In this document: positions 38,861 through 50,855 of the stretch, piece after piece
Numbering within the stretch: position 1 is the stretch's first letter
How the letters are laid out: every line of letters starts with the position of its first letter
Origin: Mytilus edulis
Lineage: Eukaryota; Mollusca; Bivalvia; Mytilida; Mytilidae
NCBI RefSeq assembly: GCF_963676685.1
Contig: NC_092349.1
Location: forward strand, 81,728,604 to 81,792,603
Reading direction: 5' to 3'
DNA length: 64,000 nucleotides
Notes under the pieces: model-generated
Seen by the model: the letters and a program-made list of their open reading frames with translations, nothing else
Databases searched by the model: none
What the model was told of the DNA's origin: nothing
Program-made: the position numbers and the translations under genes

Positions 38861-40804
38861 AGACGATATGTCAAGGTTGTAGATAATCATATCATAGTAT
38901 ACATTACCCTGATATCTTTGATATGTTTTTACATAACCTGAGACGTTTCCACGAGGAAAAGGCATTACATGACTAACACAAACTATAGTTTTGAGGTGTA
39001 GAACGCCAGAAACAGTTCTTCCATTCTAATATAATTTGCAGCATACTGTTTTTATAGTCGTTGTTGATGAGTTTTGAAATGAGGAAAAAATTACAGTTGA
39101 AATTTATTCAGACAAATTTGATCGGCGGTGTATTTGGCTATACTTTTTTTTATTATGTCAATGTGTGTCAAATGTATACCAGGAATATGGCAGTTGTGAT
39201 CTAATAGTTCGTTTCTATGTATGTTGTATTGACGTTTGTTTTAGTTGAGCTTCAGTGTTTTTTTTTGTTTCGTTATTTTCCTCTTATAGTTGATGTGTTT
39301 ACCTCGGTTTTAGTTTGTAACCCGGATTTGTTTCCTCTAAATCGATTTATGACTTTTGAACAGCGGTATGCTACTGTTGCCTCAATTCATCAATTCGTGA
39401 TCAGCTTTGAATTTTATTGTTCAATTTAGAAAAAAACGGCAGTAGTAGATTTATGAATTTTGAGGAAACACTGAACAAAATATTCTGACGACGATTATTA
39501 AATTTAGCATATATAATATATCTGGTAATGTGTGTGCGTGTCTGTACCTGGACAAAAATAAATTGTACACTGCTTTACATTCTGAATTTTGGTAATTTTC
39601 CGAATGTTTGTAGAAATATGACTACTGCAATAGGAAACTGATATAAATTGACACAACATAAATAAAATTATTGATATGGTTAAATATGTCAAAACAATTT
39701 ACATGTATTACACAAAATAGTCATGCAAAATGTTAATGAATGAAAATATTACCTTTTTCTTGATTTATCGAGAAAAGTAACGCTATCCTACCACCTGAAA
39801 GCCAATAGTGTACACATGCTTGAATAATTGAGGAGCTGTACGACCATAGAGAATAAAAAAGAATAACAAAAAGTTAAATCACAAAAATTCTGAACGCCGA
39901 GAAAAATTCAAAACGAAAAGTCCCTAATCAAATGGAAAAATCAAAATCACAAACACATAAAACAAATGGACAACAACTGTCATATTCCTGAATTGGTACA
40001 GGTATTTTCTAATGTAGAAAATGGTGGATTGAACATGGTTTTATAGCGCTAAACCTCTCACTTTGAAGTTTCATTATATTGAAAACTATGCGTAGACAAA
40101 ATGTCACAAATAAGGTACAACAACAACACGTACCCCACCAAAAACTTGGGGTGATTTCAGGTGCTCCGGAAGGGTAAGCAGATCCTGCTCCACATGTGGC
40201 ACATGTCGTGTTGCTTATGTTATAACAAAGCAGGTAAATAGTATAATTCGGTAGGTCACTTTCGTGAAAAGGGAACGTGTTTGTAGTTCCGACATAAGAA
40301 ACATATATGATATGATCTGTATACCGGATATTCCATAACGGTCAACCAACTCGAGAAGGCGTCCGTAAAATTTACGAAGTGATGATTTCAACATCACCGT
40401 TTGAAACTCTTGATTTAAAAATGAAAAGGTCATAATAGGGCAGCTTAAAACATCTCTTTTGTCGTAAAGTTACGTTTTCAACCGAACCTCATAGTCAATA
40501 TCTAGATACTATACTGTAGGTAAGTACTAATCAAATAGCAAAATCAAAAGCTCAAACACACCAAACGAATGGATAACTACTGTATTATTCCTGACTTGGT
40601 ACAGGCATTTTCTTGTGAAGAAAATGGTGGATCGAATCTGGTTTTACGGCGCCAAACCTCTTACTTGTATGACAGTCAAATTCCATTATATTGACAACGC
40701 TGTGTGAATAAAACAAACAGACATAATAAAAAGCCTATTTGGCTGGCTGAAGTTTTATATTATGTATTTAATATACTTTTTATTCAGGTTGTACTATAAT
40801 AAAC

Positions 40805-40848
40805 AATTCTTCTTCTTCTTCTTCTTCTTCTTCTTCTTCTTCTTCTTC
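40805..40848. repeat. (CTT)n microsatellite, unit B
   Basis: About fourteen CTT triplets, the positional equivalent of the tract at 30,145 but longer. Confidence 0.95.
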
Positions 40849-42044
40849 AAAATAGGTAAAAGTTTCAAAAATGGGGTACAGTTTCCAACACCGTGTCACA
40901 CTCTTCATCACAACAAAAACAAAAAAAAATATTTAACAAAGAAGCACAAATTCACATAGCTCATGTTCAATTATTTCTAAATTTTCAAACAAAGACCTTT
41001 AAAATAGTATTTTAGAAATCAGGTCATCATTTCGTTGAGCGCAGGAATAAAATGTGTGATTAACCGATAACCTGACAAATGTAAACAAGTTAAATAGTGT
41101 GAATAATGAATGCCCTAAACACGCAATACACATTTAGGTTATTTTCTATCTATGAGTATGACGGTACCTCTGGTATCTTTCGTCCCTCTTTTACATTGAA
41201 AAGATATTTAGAAGTAAAATATTAAAGTATGGTACTTCATGAGAACGAAAACTTAAATAAATCCAGGGTTAATTCAACTTACTATTGTTATGTCGAATGT
41301 ATTGTAAACAGACATTCTGAACGTTGTTAAAGGATATGTTAGATTATGAACAAATTATTAACAAAAAGAAGGAAGATATCTTTTGCACAAGTTTTAAACG
41401 TGTTTTAATTAAAGTGCGTGTTGCTCTCTGAAAGTTTACATTTAACATGTTTAAGTTATACTAAAGAAACTAATAGTAATGTTTTTTTTGTAAACAGGGA
41501 GTTTGTCTTTTTTTGTTTTATTTATTATTTACAATTACTTTGAACTTTAATTGTGTTTTTTTAGATACGATAGCAATTCCCAATGACATATATGTAAATA
41601 CAGTTTAAATGAGGTAAACACAAAAATCACAAAGTTATGTAGTCGAGCATATGATTTTTTCATATTATATGGACTTAACCCTTTTTCAATTTTCATTTGA
41701 ATTCTGTATTTCATTAATTTGTTTTCTTCTCCAAAATAATTTCAGCACACAAAACAATCGAATAAACTGTAGGAAGTTATAATACCTGTAACCGAACACT
41801 TTTTATTACAAACTTTTCTCAGTTGATAAATCAAGAACTCATTGAGAAACCCAGGTTACTAGGCCCTGAGGAAAATTTGACCTTAGATAAATCATATAGA
41901 TTTGCATGTGTTTTATGTATCATAGAACCTGATCAGTTCTCATGGCGACAAGCTGTTCTCGTCAAAACTATGCTCAAACCATTTTTCGAAACATTTATAC
42001 ACTGTGAATAAAAAAAACACACTAAGTCTTTAAAAATCAAACAT

Positions 42045-43170
42045 TTGAAAACACTGAGATGTCCTAAAGACGTATGGGTATTACAAAAAACAAAAAGTGC
42101 ACACTAAGAATTGAAAATTATAAACTAAGAATTGAAAAGCAGACACTGAGATTTCAAAAGGACTCCCTGAAATGAAATAAACTTAAAAACACACACTGTG
42201 AAATTTGAAATAACTCAATGAGATTTGTGCGCACTTAATTCGCACATGTCTAATTTGTTCTGAATTTGTAACAAGCTAAATACAACTGAGGGGTAGACCC
42301 TTTAGTCGTTGAAATTGGCACCAAATGTTTTATTAAAACATTTGAAAAATAATTAAATTACATGAATGTTTCAGGATAATCTTTTTTTTGATTGGATAAC
42401 AACACTTGCGCGTCATACTAAAATCAACTTTCATTTTCCATTATAAATAATGACACGTGCCATCACAATTAAGTGCACAGGTTAAATAAAGAAATTAATG
42501 ATATAAATCGATTTTTTATGACTATAGCCTAAAATGTAATTATAAGAATTGTATGCTTCGTTTTTGTAATTTATAGGGTTGTATAATCGTTGATCGTTCG
42601 CATATTTATAGAATGAAGCGCTAACGTCAACACTGTTCACCCTAATGAAATTAAACACAAAATGGGAAGTATTCAATTCTTAATACAACTTATAGAAAAT
42701 CTACGTTATTAAAGACCATTAATATTGGAACAGTCTGCAAAAAGAAGAACAATACATTCAATTTTTTACCCATTGTATTTATTGTTAACTTGTTCTCGTC
42801 CCACACATGCATGACATATCTTACAGTTTAAAACAACACATTCCGATACACTAATAGTAATAATCTGAGTTATAGGCACAAAACACGATGTTAAGTCTTG
42901 AAAATTATTACGAAAGTTGGTTGAAGGAACTGCATTTCATTATGTCAAAAGTTCGTGAAACCAAAATATTAATCTGTTGAATTAGTCAGCTCATGAATAT
43001 TAATAAGTAATCAGCGTAGTAGTTACAGTGCGTCTTTTTAAATCTCAAAGTGTAAATTTAAATTCTCAGAGTGAGTTTTTTTATGTTTTTTTAAATCTCA
43101 GTGAGTAATTTTAAAATCTTAGTGTGTATTTTTGATTTCTCAGTATTGTCTTTTTTTCAATTCTTAGTTT
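42045..43170. mobile_element. Element with 'cactgagattt' words, unit B copy
   Basis: Counterpart of 31,380-32,470. The inverted word series at 42,045-42,240 and 43,015-43,170 ('tctcagtgagtaa', 'cttagtgtgta') is retained but more decayed. It ends ~70 bp from the stop codon of the intact TLR, so it may supply part of that gene's 3' UTR. Confidence 0.5.
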
Positions 43171-43236
43171 TAATTTTTTTTCGATGAAGTGTTTACACGA
43201 GACGAGTACAGCTTGTAATAAGTTCTGTAAACGTTA

Positions 43237-45665
43237 TTACATAGGAGTGTTATCATCACTAATCCTCATGCGGCCGTCTGATAATGTAATACATAGTTTA
43301 TCGTAGAACATTTCTTCAGTATTATACGGAGCCTCGGTGTCAGATGGCCAGACGATACATACGACCTTGTACCAAATGTCTTTCAATGACTTTGGAAGTT
43401 TATCTTTTTTAATGTCATCCATTAGTATTACTATAACCATAGATTCACGACCCTCTCTGAAAGCATGCATTCTTGTCATTTCTATTTCATACGATCCCCA
43501 GCTACTCTCAAGAAAGTCCTTTGTAATGATAAATACAACCTTTCTACTCGAATTGATGGCTTTAACTATGCACTCAGCAATAGGTACTCCGGCCAAGAAA
43601 TCCTTATGATGTAAACAGAGCTCGAAACCTTTCGGCTTCAACTTGTCATAAAGATTGGTAACCCATGTGATGTCTTTATGACTGTACGATATAAACGCAT
43701 CATACTCGAACTCATCCGAAAGAGGTTGGTAATTTCGAAGTTTCATTTTAATTCTCAGGAAGAAATATTCAAATGCAAATCGATATCGATAGTATACTAT
43801 TCCTAAGATAATAGCAAGAATGAACACAGAAGTAACACTACTTGCCAGTGCTACCCAGAATTTCGTTTGACAACTGATTTCGTATGTTTTAAGATTGTTT
43901 AAGAAATGAGACATGTTTGCAAGAGTTCCATTTTGGAGGACACATTCAGTTTCTCCAAGATCACTTACAATTCCCGAAAGATGAACCCATTTCATAAAAT
44001 GTAATGTTTTACAAGAACATTCTATCGGATTTCCACGAAGAGATATACTTGACGGTAGGATTATATTGAGTTTATCGATATCGTCATTGCTTAGGCATGA
44101 AAATCTATTTTGCGTCAGGCTGATATGTTTGAATATATATGGTTTGGTCGGAAAGCTTGAAAGCGATTGTAAACTGTTTTTGTCAAACCTGATAGAAATC
44201 GGATGTCTAAAATTGTGATTAAATAAGCCATCTGGTAGTGAATAAATGTTATTTTGAATCAGGTCAATGAGTTGAAGATCTAAGTTCATCTCAAAGAATT
44301 TTGAAGCATTTTTCAAGGAATTCAAACCGATCCCAAGATTAGCATCCTGTGAATTAAAAGTTATCAGTTTCGGTACATGCTTCAGAAGATGTTCACTTAA
44401 AATTGTGCAATTAAATCCTGACATATCTAAAAACTCTAAATTTTCAATCCCATGTACTGTACCATTACAGTCATGTATCGTTATGTTAGCCAGATTTAGA
44501 ATTTTCAAATTAGACCCGTTCACAACAGTAACATTTGTAACTCTTCTCTTATTCCACGACTTGACTGGCGAGTGCAGGTCCAATTCTTCTAACGTTTTTG
44601 GAGAGCAAACAGTGTACGATGCATCATTTACGGACGATGTAAATCGTTTATTTCTCCGTTTTCTTATTATCATATGCGGAATTCTGATGATTTTCAAATG
44701 CTTAAATGCACAAAATACAAATACATAATCATCTTTTCTGTCAGTCATTACGTTGTCAGACATAATCAATTCTTCTAAACAGTTCTCCTCTAAAGCATAT
44801 CTTTCAAAAGGTCTAAACCTTATCCCAAGTATACTGTCACCTACCAAAACTAACTTTTTAAGACATATATTTTGAAGTACAGCAAAATGAGGATGATCCA
44901 TTACAAACCCATTTCTCATCGGATTGCCCGTGATGCTTAATTCCGTTATATTTCTTCCTTTAAAAACCTTCAAAGATTTAAATATTTTGCTTATAACGTC
45001 ATCTGCAGCATTTAGTATCTTTATATTTATCTTTAAAGTCTTTAACTTCGGAAAGGAAATAAAAGTATCCGGTGTTAGCGAAGACACAGCGTCAAGATAT
45101 AAGACTTCTATTACTTGACATCTCAAGTTATGAAATGAATGCTCCGAGTATATTTGTCCAGTATGTGACGAAATTTGAATCTCCCGTAAGTTTGGCAATG
45201 TACAAAGGCATTTGTCTATTTGTTTTCCTGTACTCAGATCAATTCTTAACCTGACCAATGATTTTATTAAAGATATTTCGGACTGAAAATAAGAATTGTC
45301 ATTGTAGTCATAATTATAGTTGATTGCTAGTTCTTCAAGAGAAGTCAAACCCTTGAAAATGTCTACTGGAAGAGAATTTGTTGTAAGCCGATTTGTGTTT
45401 AGGTCAAGATGAGTCAGCTCGACCAGTCCAGCAAATGCATCCCGTTCTATCATACTCAGAGAATTATAAGACAAATCGATGCGTTTTAATTTTCTGGATT
45501 TTCTAAAAGACCAAACTGGAACTGATTGTATGAAATTTTCCTGAAGGTTTAAATCTGTTGTCGAATTAGGCAGAAAAACGGGCATAGTCTTTAAATTTCT
45601 TCCAGAAAAATCTATCAAATTAACAATCTTTTCAGTTTTTATAATATAAATCGCCGCCATTGATT
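43237..45665 (-). CDS. Toll-like receptor, intact coding exon
   Basis: A membrane pattern-recognition receptor signalling through a cytoplasmic TIR domain. The open frame is uninterrupted for ~800 residues. A run of LRRs (e.g. IDLSYNSLSMIERDAFAGL) fills the ectodomain. An LRR-CT cysteine cluster (CSC…C…C, about residues 555-604 of the open frame) is followed by a transmembrane helix (about 608-631) and a TIR domain (about 658-814) with box 1 YDAFISYSHKD and box 2 HKDFLAGVPI. The exon begins after a strong acceptor (cttacag, complement of 45,666-45,672). The first ATG is at 45,658-45,660, but no signal peptide follows it, so an upstream exon probably supplies one. Stop at 43,237-43,239. It lies in unit B; two broken relatives lie downstream. 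The ligand cannot be told. Confidence 0.93.
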
Positions 45666-46206
45666 CTGTAAGATAAAACAAAAGTATTTACATCTCACAC
45701 ATTTACAATATATTACGAGACATTATTCAATTAAGACCAATATGCGTCATGTTAAAGCAGTTCAATTAAATTTAAAATAATTTACGTAAATAAATATTTT
45801 TGCACCTCCGTTTCAAGCTTAAGATAATAAACTATTTAAAAGACTGCAATACTAGTAGTTTATAGGCAAACAAACAAATGAGCACAAAAGCAGAAAATAT
45901 CATCGTAAGGTTCGTGCCATTTAACAGTGGCACGTTTTTTTCCCCATAGCTATGAAATGATAACTAGTATTTAATAAGAATTTCAAAAATTGTTTTTTTA
46001 AACTATATATGCATCTGATTAAACAGTGATTTCCATATTTGATTCGTCGCGGAAATTTATTGGTGTTCCGATAACCTTCAAAACTGAACTTTAAAGTAAA
46101 TAAAAAGTTATTCAAATTAAATGCGAAAGAAACGGCAGGGAAACTTAAAACTCGAAACAGAACTATAAAGTCACAGCAGATACTGTAAAATAACCAAAGA
46201 ACTAAG

Positions 46207-46368
46207 CAGAGGCGGATTTAGGGGGGGGGGGGCAGGGGGCCCGGGCCCCCCTTTTTGGGGAAAAAATTGGTTGCTTATATAGGGAATCACTGAAGCGTGA
46301 CTGGAACGGGCCCCCTCTTAGGTCAGTCAGTGGGCCCCCACTTATGAAAATTTCTGGATCCGCCACTG
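46207..46368. mobile_element. MITE with 'cag(a/t)ggcggat' termini, 5-bp duplication
   Basis: Ends 'cagaggcggat' and 'atccgccactg' are inverted repeats. CTAAG flanks both sides (46,202-46,206 and 46,369-46,373). The G/C-rich interior ('gggcccgggccccccc') contrasts sharply with the surroundings. Inserted in unit B only. The reading frame across it is not a gene. Confidence 0.8.
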
Positions 46369-46591
46369 CTAAGAAACCCATAGAGAAAAAATGACTGAGT
46401 AACACAAAGCCAAACAATATCTGGAACCATCTCAGGTGCTCTGGAAGGACAATAGATACGGCTACACATTATACATCCATCGTGTTTCTCGTGGCAGTAC
46501 ATACCCGTTGATAAGTCTTAGTCGATAAGTCATATTAAAATAAAAACGGGATTGTGGTAACGACAATTGGAACATATCCGTCGTTATCTGA

Positions 46592-46836
46592 GTCGGACAT
46601 AAATATCTATAAAGTGTGTATCACCATATCAATGGATACACATAGTGACGTGTGTCGGACATAAGTATCTATCAAGTGTGTATCACCATACCAATGGATA
46701 CACATCGTGACGTGTGTCGGACATAAATATCTATAAAGTGTATATCACCATACCAATGGATACACAAAGTGACGTGTGTCGGACATAAATATCTATAAAG
46801 TGTATACCACCATACCAATGGATACACAAAGTGACG
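46592..46836. repeat. 62-bp tandem repeat, four copies
   Basis: The phase marker 'gtgacg' occurs at 46,645, 46,707, 46,769 and 46,831, exactly 62 bp apart. Each unit contains 'gtcggacataaatatctat' and 'accaatggatacaca'. Specific to unit B. Confidence 0.9.
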
Positions 46837-48375
46837 ATACATTAGTCAATGAAAGAAATAATCAAACAGTGTCGTGTTTACGTAGGTGTCAATATAATGC
46901 GCGCCAATGGAACGCAATTATCTAAAAAAATTCAATCTCTTTATGACCTTTAATTATTTGCTATTTCTTCTTCGTTACTGCATATAACTCGAACGGTATG
47001 GACGTATCTTAATTTTATGAACATTGCGTTAAAAAAAAGAGGAAGAAGATATCAAAAGTAGATCAAAAGTCACAAAGTCCATACCCGACAATTCAACGTA
47101 AAACAGAACAACACCAACAAACAACGAAAAACGAATAGTTTACAAAACATCACAAAGAAATCTCGACTGAGTAGAACGAATCCCACAAATGAATGGGTTG
47201 TTCCAAAAATATTCTTGAAGTGTCAGCAAATCTTTTAAACACAAATATATCAGAGCTAAAACTAATATAAAATGAAGTCTTAGGGTGGGGAAGGGGTATT
47301 TAACATCTATTAGACATATATTTATATCATAGTTAAAAATCATCGCTCTAAACCAAAACAAACAGTAACTCTGCCTCCAATTTTCGCTAATATTGTTTTC
47401 CTGACTGTTATCTTTAGAATTAAGCTTAACTCTTAGTTCTTGTCAAGGTTTGACTTTAATTTATGAGTGGACTTATCCGGGTTTCAACGTAATCATTATG
47501 TTTTGAACTTAAAATAATGGGCCATTAACATCATTGTAGAATTTGTTGCGATATTCTCATTTGGTACATTGAAATTGTGCCCGTTAAGTTAGCAGACGCG
47601 AAAGAAAAAATAATCATTAGAGAAATAAGTATATCAGTCATTTTCTGAATTTAGTCTTATCAAATAAAGATAACATGTTTAATTGGTATGGTTAAGATAC
47701 TTGCCTAGTAGCAGTATAAAATGACAGATGGCCTGAACAATTTTATACTTTGCCATTATCTGTATGAAAGTGTACTGTCTTGAGCAGTTAAATGTACATG
47801 CTTTTAAACAAAACAAGAGAAAACTAACACAAAGAAAAACTTTTTTAAAGAATGTACCAACTTCCTGAATGATAATGCATAACGTTATGTCTTTTAACTG
47901 GCTAAAACAAATAATAATTAGCGAATACATTTTTGTTTAAATATCTAAAAGCATACTTATATTGTTTCACATATTCAATAAATATGCTGTCTGTCATATG
48001 CTTTTCGTTTATTGTTTAAGCACGAATCAGGCCTTTAGTTTTTCTTGTTTGAGTTGTTTCATTATTTAGTCATCCCGGAACCTATAATAGCTTATCATAT
48101 GGTAAGGGTTTCATTGTGGAAGGTGACCAATAGTTTCTTTATAGTAACGTTGTTGATGGTTATCGCATTAGCATTCGGATCACATCTCCAAATGAGTTTT
48201 ATATACTCAATAAACAAATATAACTTAGAAGATTATTGTATAAAGTTAAGAGTAGATCTTCAAGACAGAGATGTAATGGTTAAATGAAAAACTAAAAACA
48301 AAAAGAAACCCTAGGATAATGCATATCATATAAGTCTCATAATTTACCTTTTTTAATTTAACATCATCAAATTTA

Positions 48376-49575
48376 TAACTAGAGGCTCTAAAGAACCTGT
48401 GTCGCTCATCTTGGTCTATGTGCATATCATAAACGAAGGACACAGATGCATTCATGACAATATTGTGTTTTGGTGATGGTGGTGTGTTTGTAGATCTTAC
48501 TTTACTGAACATTCTTGCTGCTTTCAATTATCTCTATCTATAATGAAATTGGCCCAGTAGTTACAATGGAAAATATTTTGTAAAAATTTACAAACATTTA
48601 CAAAAATGAAAATTGTTAAAAATTGACCATTTTGATCATGTTGACTTATTTGTAAGGTCTTACTTTGCTGTACATTATTGCTGTAAAGTTTTTCTCTCTA
48701 TATAATAATATTCAAGATAATAATCAAAAGCTGCAAAATGTTCTTATAAAATTACCAACTCAGGGGCAGCAACCCAACAACAGATCTTCACCTAATGAAC
48801 ATTTTTATCTTCTTCAGATTTGCTCTAAATTCTTTGGTTTCAGAGATATGAGTCAGAAACTGCATTTTACTCTATGTACTATTTTGAGCCATTTCAGCCG
48901 TCTTGATTCGTGGCGGGATTATCGTACACATTTTCAAAACTAGATACCATAATGTTGATTGTGGACAAGTTTGGTTAAATTTGTCTTAGTAGTTTCAGAG
49001 GAGAAGATTTTTTGTAAAAGATAACAAAAATTTATGAAAAAATGTTATTAAAAATTGACTATAAAGGGCAATAACTTCTTAAGGGGTCAACTGACCATTT
49101 AAGTCATCGGACTTATATGTAGATCTTACTTTGCTGAACATTATTGCTGTTTACAGTTTATCTCTATCTATAATAATATTCAAGATAATAACCAAAAACG
49201 CCAAAATTTCCTTAAAATTACAAATTCAGGGCAGCAACCCAACAGCAAGTTGTCTGATTCATCTGAAAAATTCAGGGCAGCTAGATCTTGTATTGACAAA
49301 CAGTTACACCAATTTCAGATTTGCTCTAAATGCTTTGGTTTCCGAGATATACGCCAAAATCTACATTTTACACCCTATGTTCTATTTTGAGCCTTTTTCA
49401 GCCATCTTGGTTGGTTGGCCGGGTCACCGGACACATTTTTTAAACTATGATTGTGGCCCAGTTTGGTTAAATTTGGACAAGTAGTTTCAGAGGAGAAGTT
49501 TTTTGTAAAAGTTAACGACGACGGACGCCAAGTGATGAGAAAAGTTCACTTGGCCCTTCGGGCCAGCTGAGCTAA
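48376..49575 (+). mobile_element. Helitron-like non-autonomous element
   Basis: The 5' end is 'ctagaggctctaaagaacc', at the point where homology with unit A stops. The interior has three diverged units marked by 'cttactttgctg(t/a)acattattgctg'. The 3' end has hairpin 'tggcccttcgggcca' (49,551-49,565) followed a few bases later by CTAA (49,572-49,575), the Helitron-type 3' signature (hairpin then CTRR). No Rep/helicase is encoded. The last 265 bp are present again at 52,954. Class assignment is moderately sure; the 5' end is less certain. Confidence 0.6.
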
Positions 49576-50546
49576 AAATGAACTACATACATTTTTACAT
49601 TCTTATAATTGTTTAATATACTGACGGTTTAAAGGTAAAATAACAAAATACAGAACTCTGAAGAAAATTCTAAACGGAGATACAAACGACAAAAAAATAT
49701 TATCAAAAATTATATGAATTGACATAAATGAAGGAAATATTGTTTTATCTGCATCATGTGACCCTTATCTCATATACACAGGATGCGTCATAGACATGAT
49801 TAACTTCTGCCTTCTTTTTGGCTAGTTATTATATGTTTAATTGGTTTAACTTATTGTGTACTACATGTACAGTATACATATATGGATATCTATTTTTCCT
49901 TTTTTTCATTTTGGGCTGCTTGTTTGTTATCTATATCAACCTCACTTGCATTAAAATGCATTATATAAAAAAACATACTATAGATTCTTTATCTACATAT
50001 CCTTTAATAACTTAAATAGTTCTCATTAATCTTTGTTTTTATCTGATTGTTTGTATTGTATTATGAAAATTATGTATGTTGTAATCTTTATGCCCTTTGG
50101 GGCCCATAACTGTTCTTCTTATACACGCAATTTACATTATTAAGAATATTTAGAGGTAAAATTCTAAAGTATGGAACTTTTAAAGAGTTTTCGAAAGTTA
50201 ATAAAGTAAGGAGCTCGTTGTTTAATGAACTCAGGGTAAATCCCAAATTCTATGGTGGTTTAAATTGGTTGTTTCTTTTTTAAAATCATTTGTTTATGTT
50301 TATTACGAACAAACAGAATTGAAGGAAGAAGACTTTTTAACAATTGTCTATTGAAGGCAATTTTACGTGTATATTTAAATCATACAATTTATGGTAATCT
50401 TTCTAACAGGAAGTTATTCTCTTTTTGTTAGATCTTTCATTAAACATTTACTTTTAAATATACTGTAGATACTGTTATCTATTGGAATAATCAAAGAAAT
50501 ATAGGTAAAGCCATTGTTTTTGTGGTAATTTTGTCAGTTTATGTTT
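49311..50546. repeat. 1.24-kb direct repeat flanking the Penelope-like element, left copy
   Basis: Identical to 52,954-54,630 apart from about six single-base differences and a 441-bp length difference, of which 440 bp is a MITE insertion plus its duplication. It contains the 3' end of the Helitron-like element and ~970 bp of flank. It stops exactly where the Penelope-like element begins, as a target-site duplication would. Confidence 0.92.
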
Positions 50547-50855
50547 ATGCAGACAAATTTTTAAAAAAGTGCCTATCATTGCGTATAAACGCAGCAGAAA
50601 TCTTAAAGAATATTTTGCCGAAACCCGGCATTAGTTGGGAGACTTTTGAAATGGGACCCAAGGTAGGCCACTTATAGCGTGAGCCAATCTAAAAAATCCC
50701 GAAACACCGTTATTTTAAAAGAATTAATACCTTAGGCAATCAGAAATAAAGAAAAACGGTGTAAAGTCTTGAGTTTAGCTATGTATGTTGGTTGAGGGAA
50801 CTCTTGTTTATAATAATTTATTGTTTCCTTCTCGGCAGTGATTTTCTTTATCAGC

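Larger units (their letters stand above)
39170..48380. repeat. Segmental duplication, unit B (~9.2 kb)
   Basis: Direct tandem partner of unit A (28,540-37,975), separated by ~1.2 kb. It holds the intact TLR. Relative to unit A it has a ~1.1-kb private segment at about 45,705-46,845 containing a MITE and a 62-bp tandem array. It ends where a Helitron-like element begins. Divergence from unit A is moderate (many substitutions and short indels), so the duplication is not a recent assembly artefact. Confidence 0.85.

Noticed and set aside
44405-44728. 107-codon plus-strand frame over the TLR
   Set aside because: Antisense shadow of the TLR coding exon; same for 43,337-43,609 and 33,197-33,469.
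50546-50814. Conventional LTR of an LTR retrotransposon
   Set aside because: The repeat contains the end of the RT frame and the RT is of Penelope type; there is no TG…CA border, tRNA primer site, protease or integrase.
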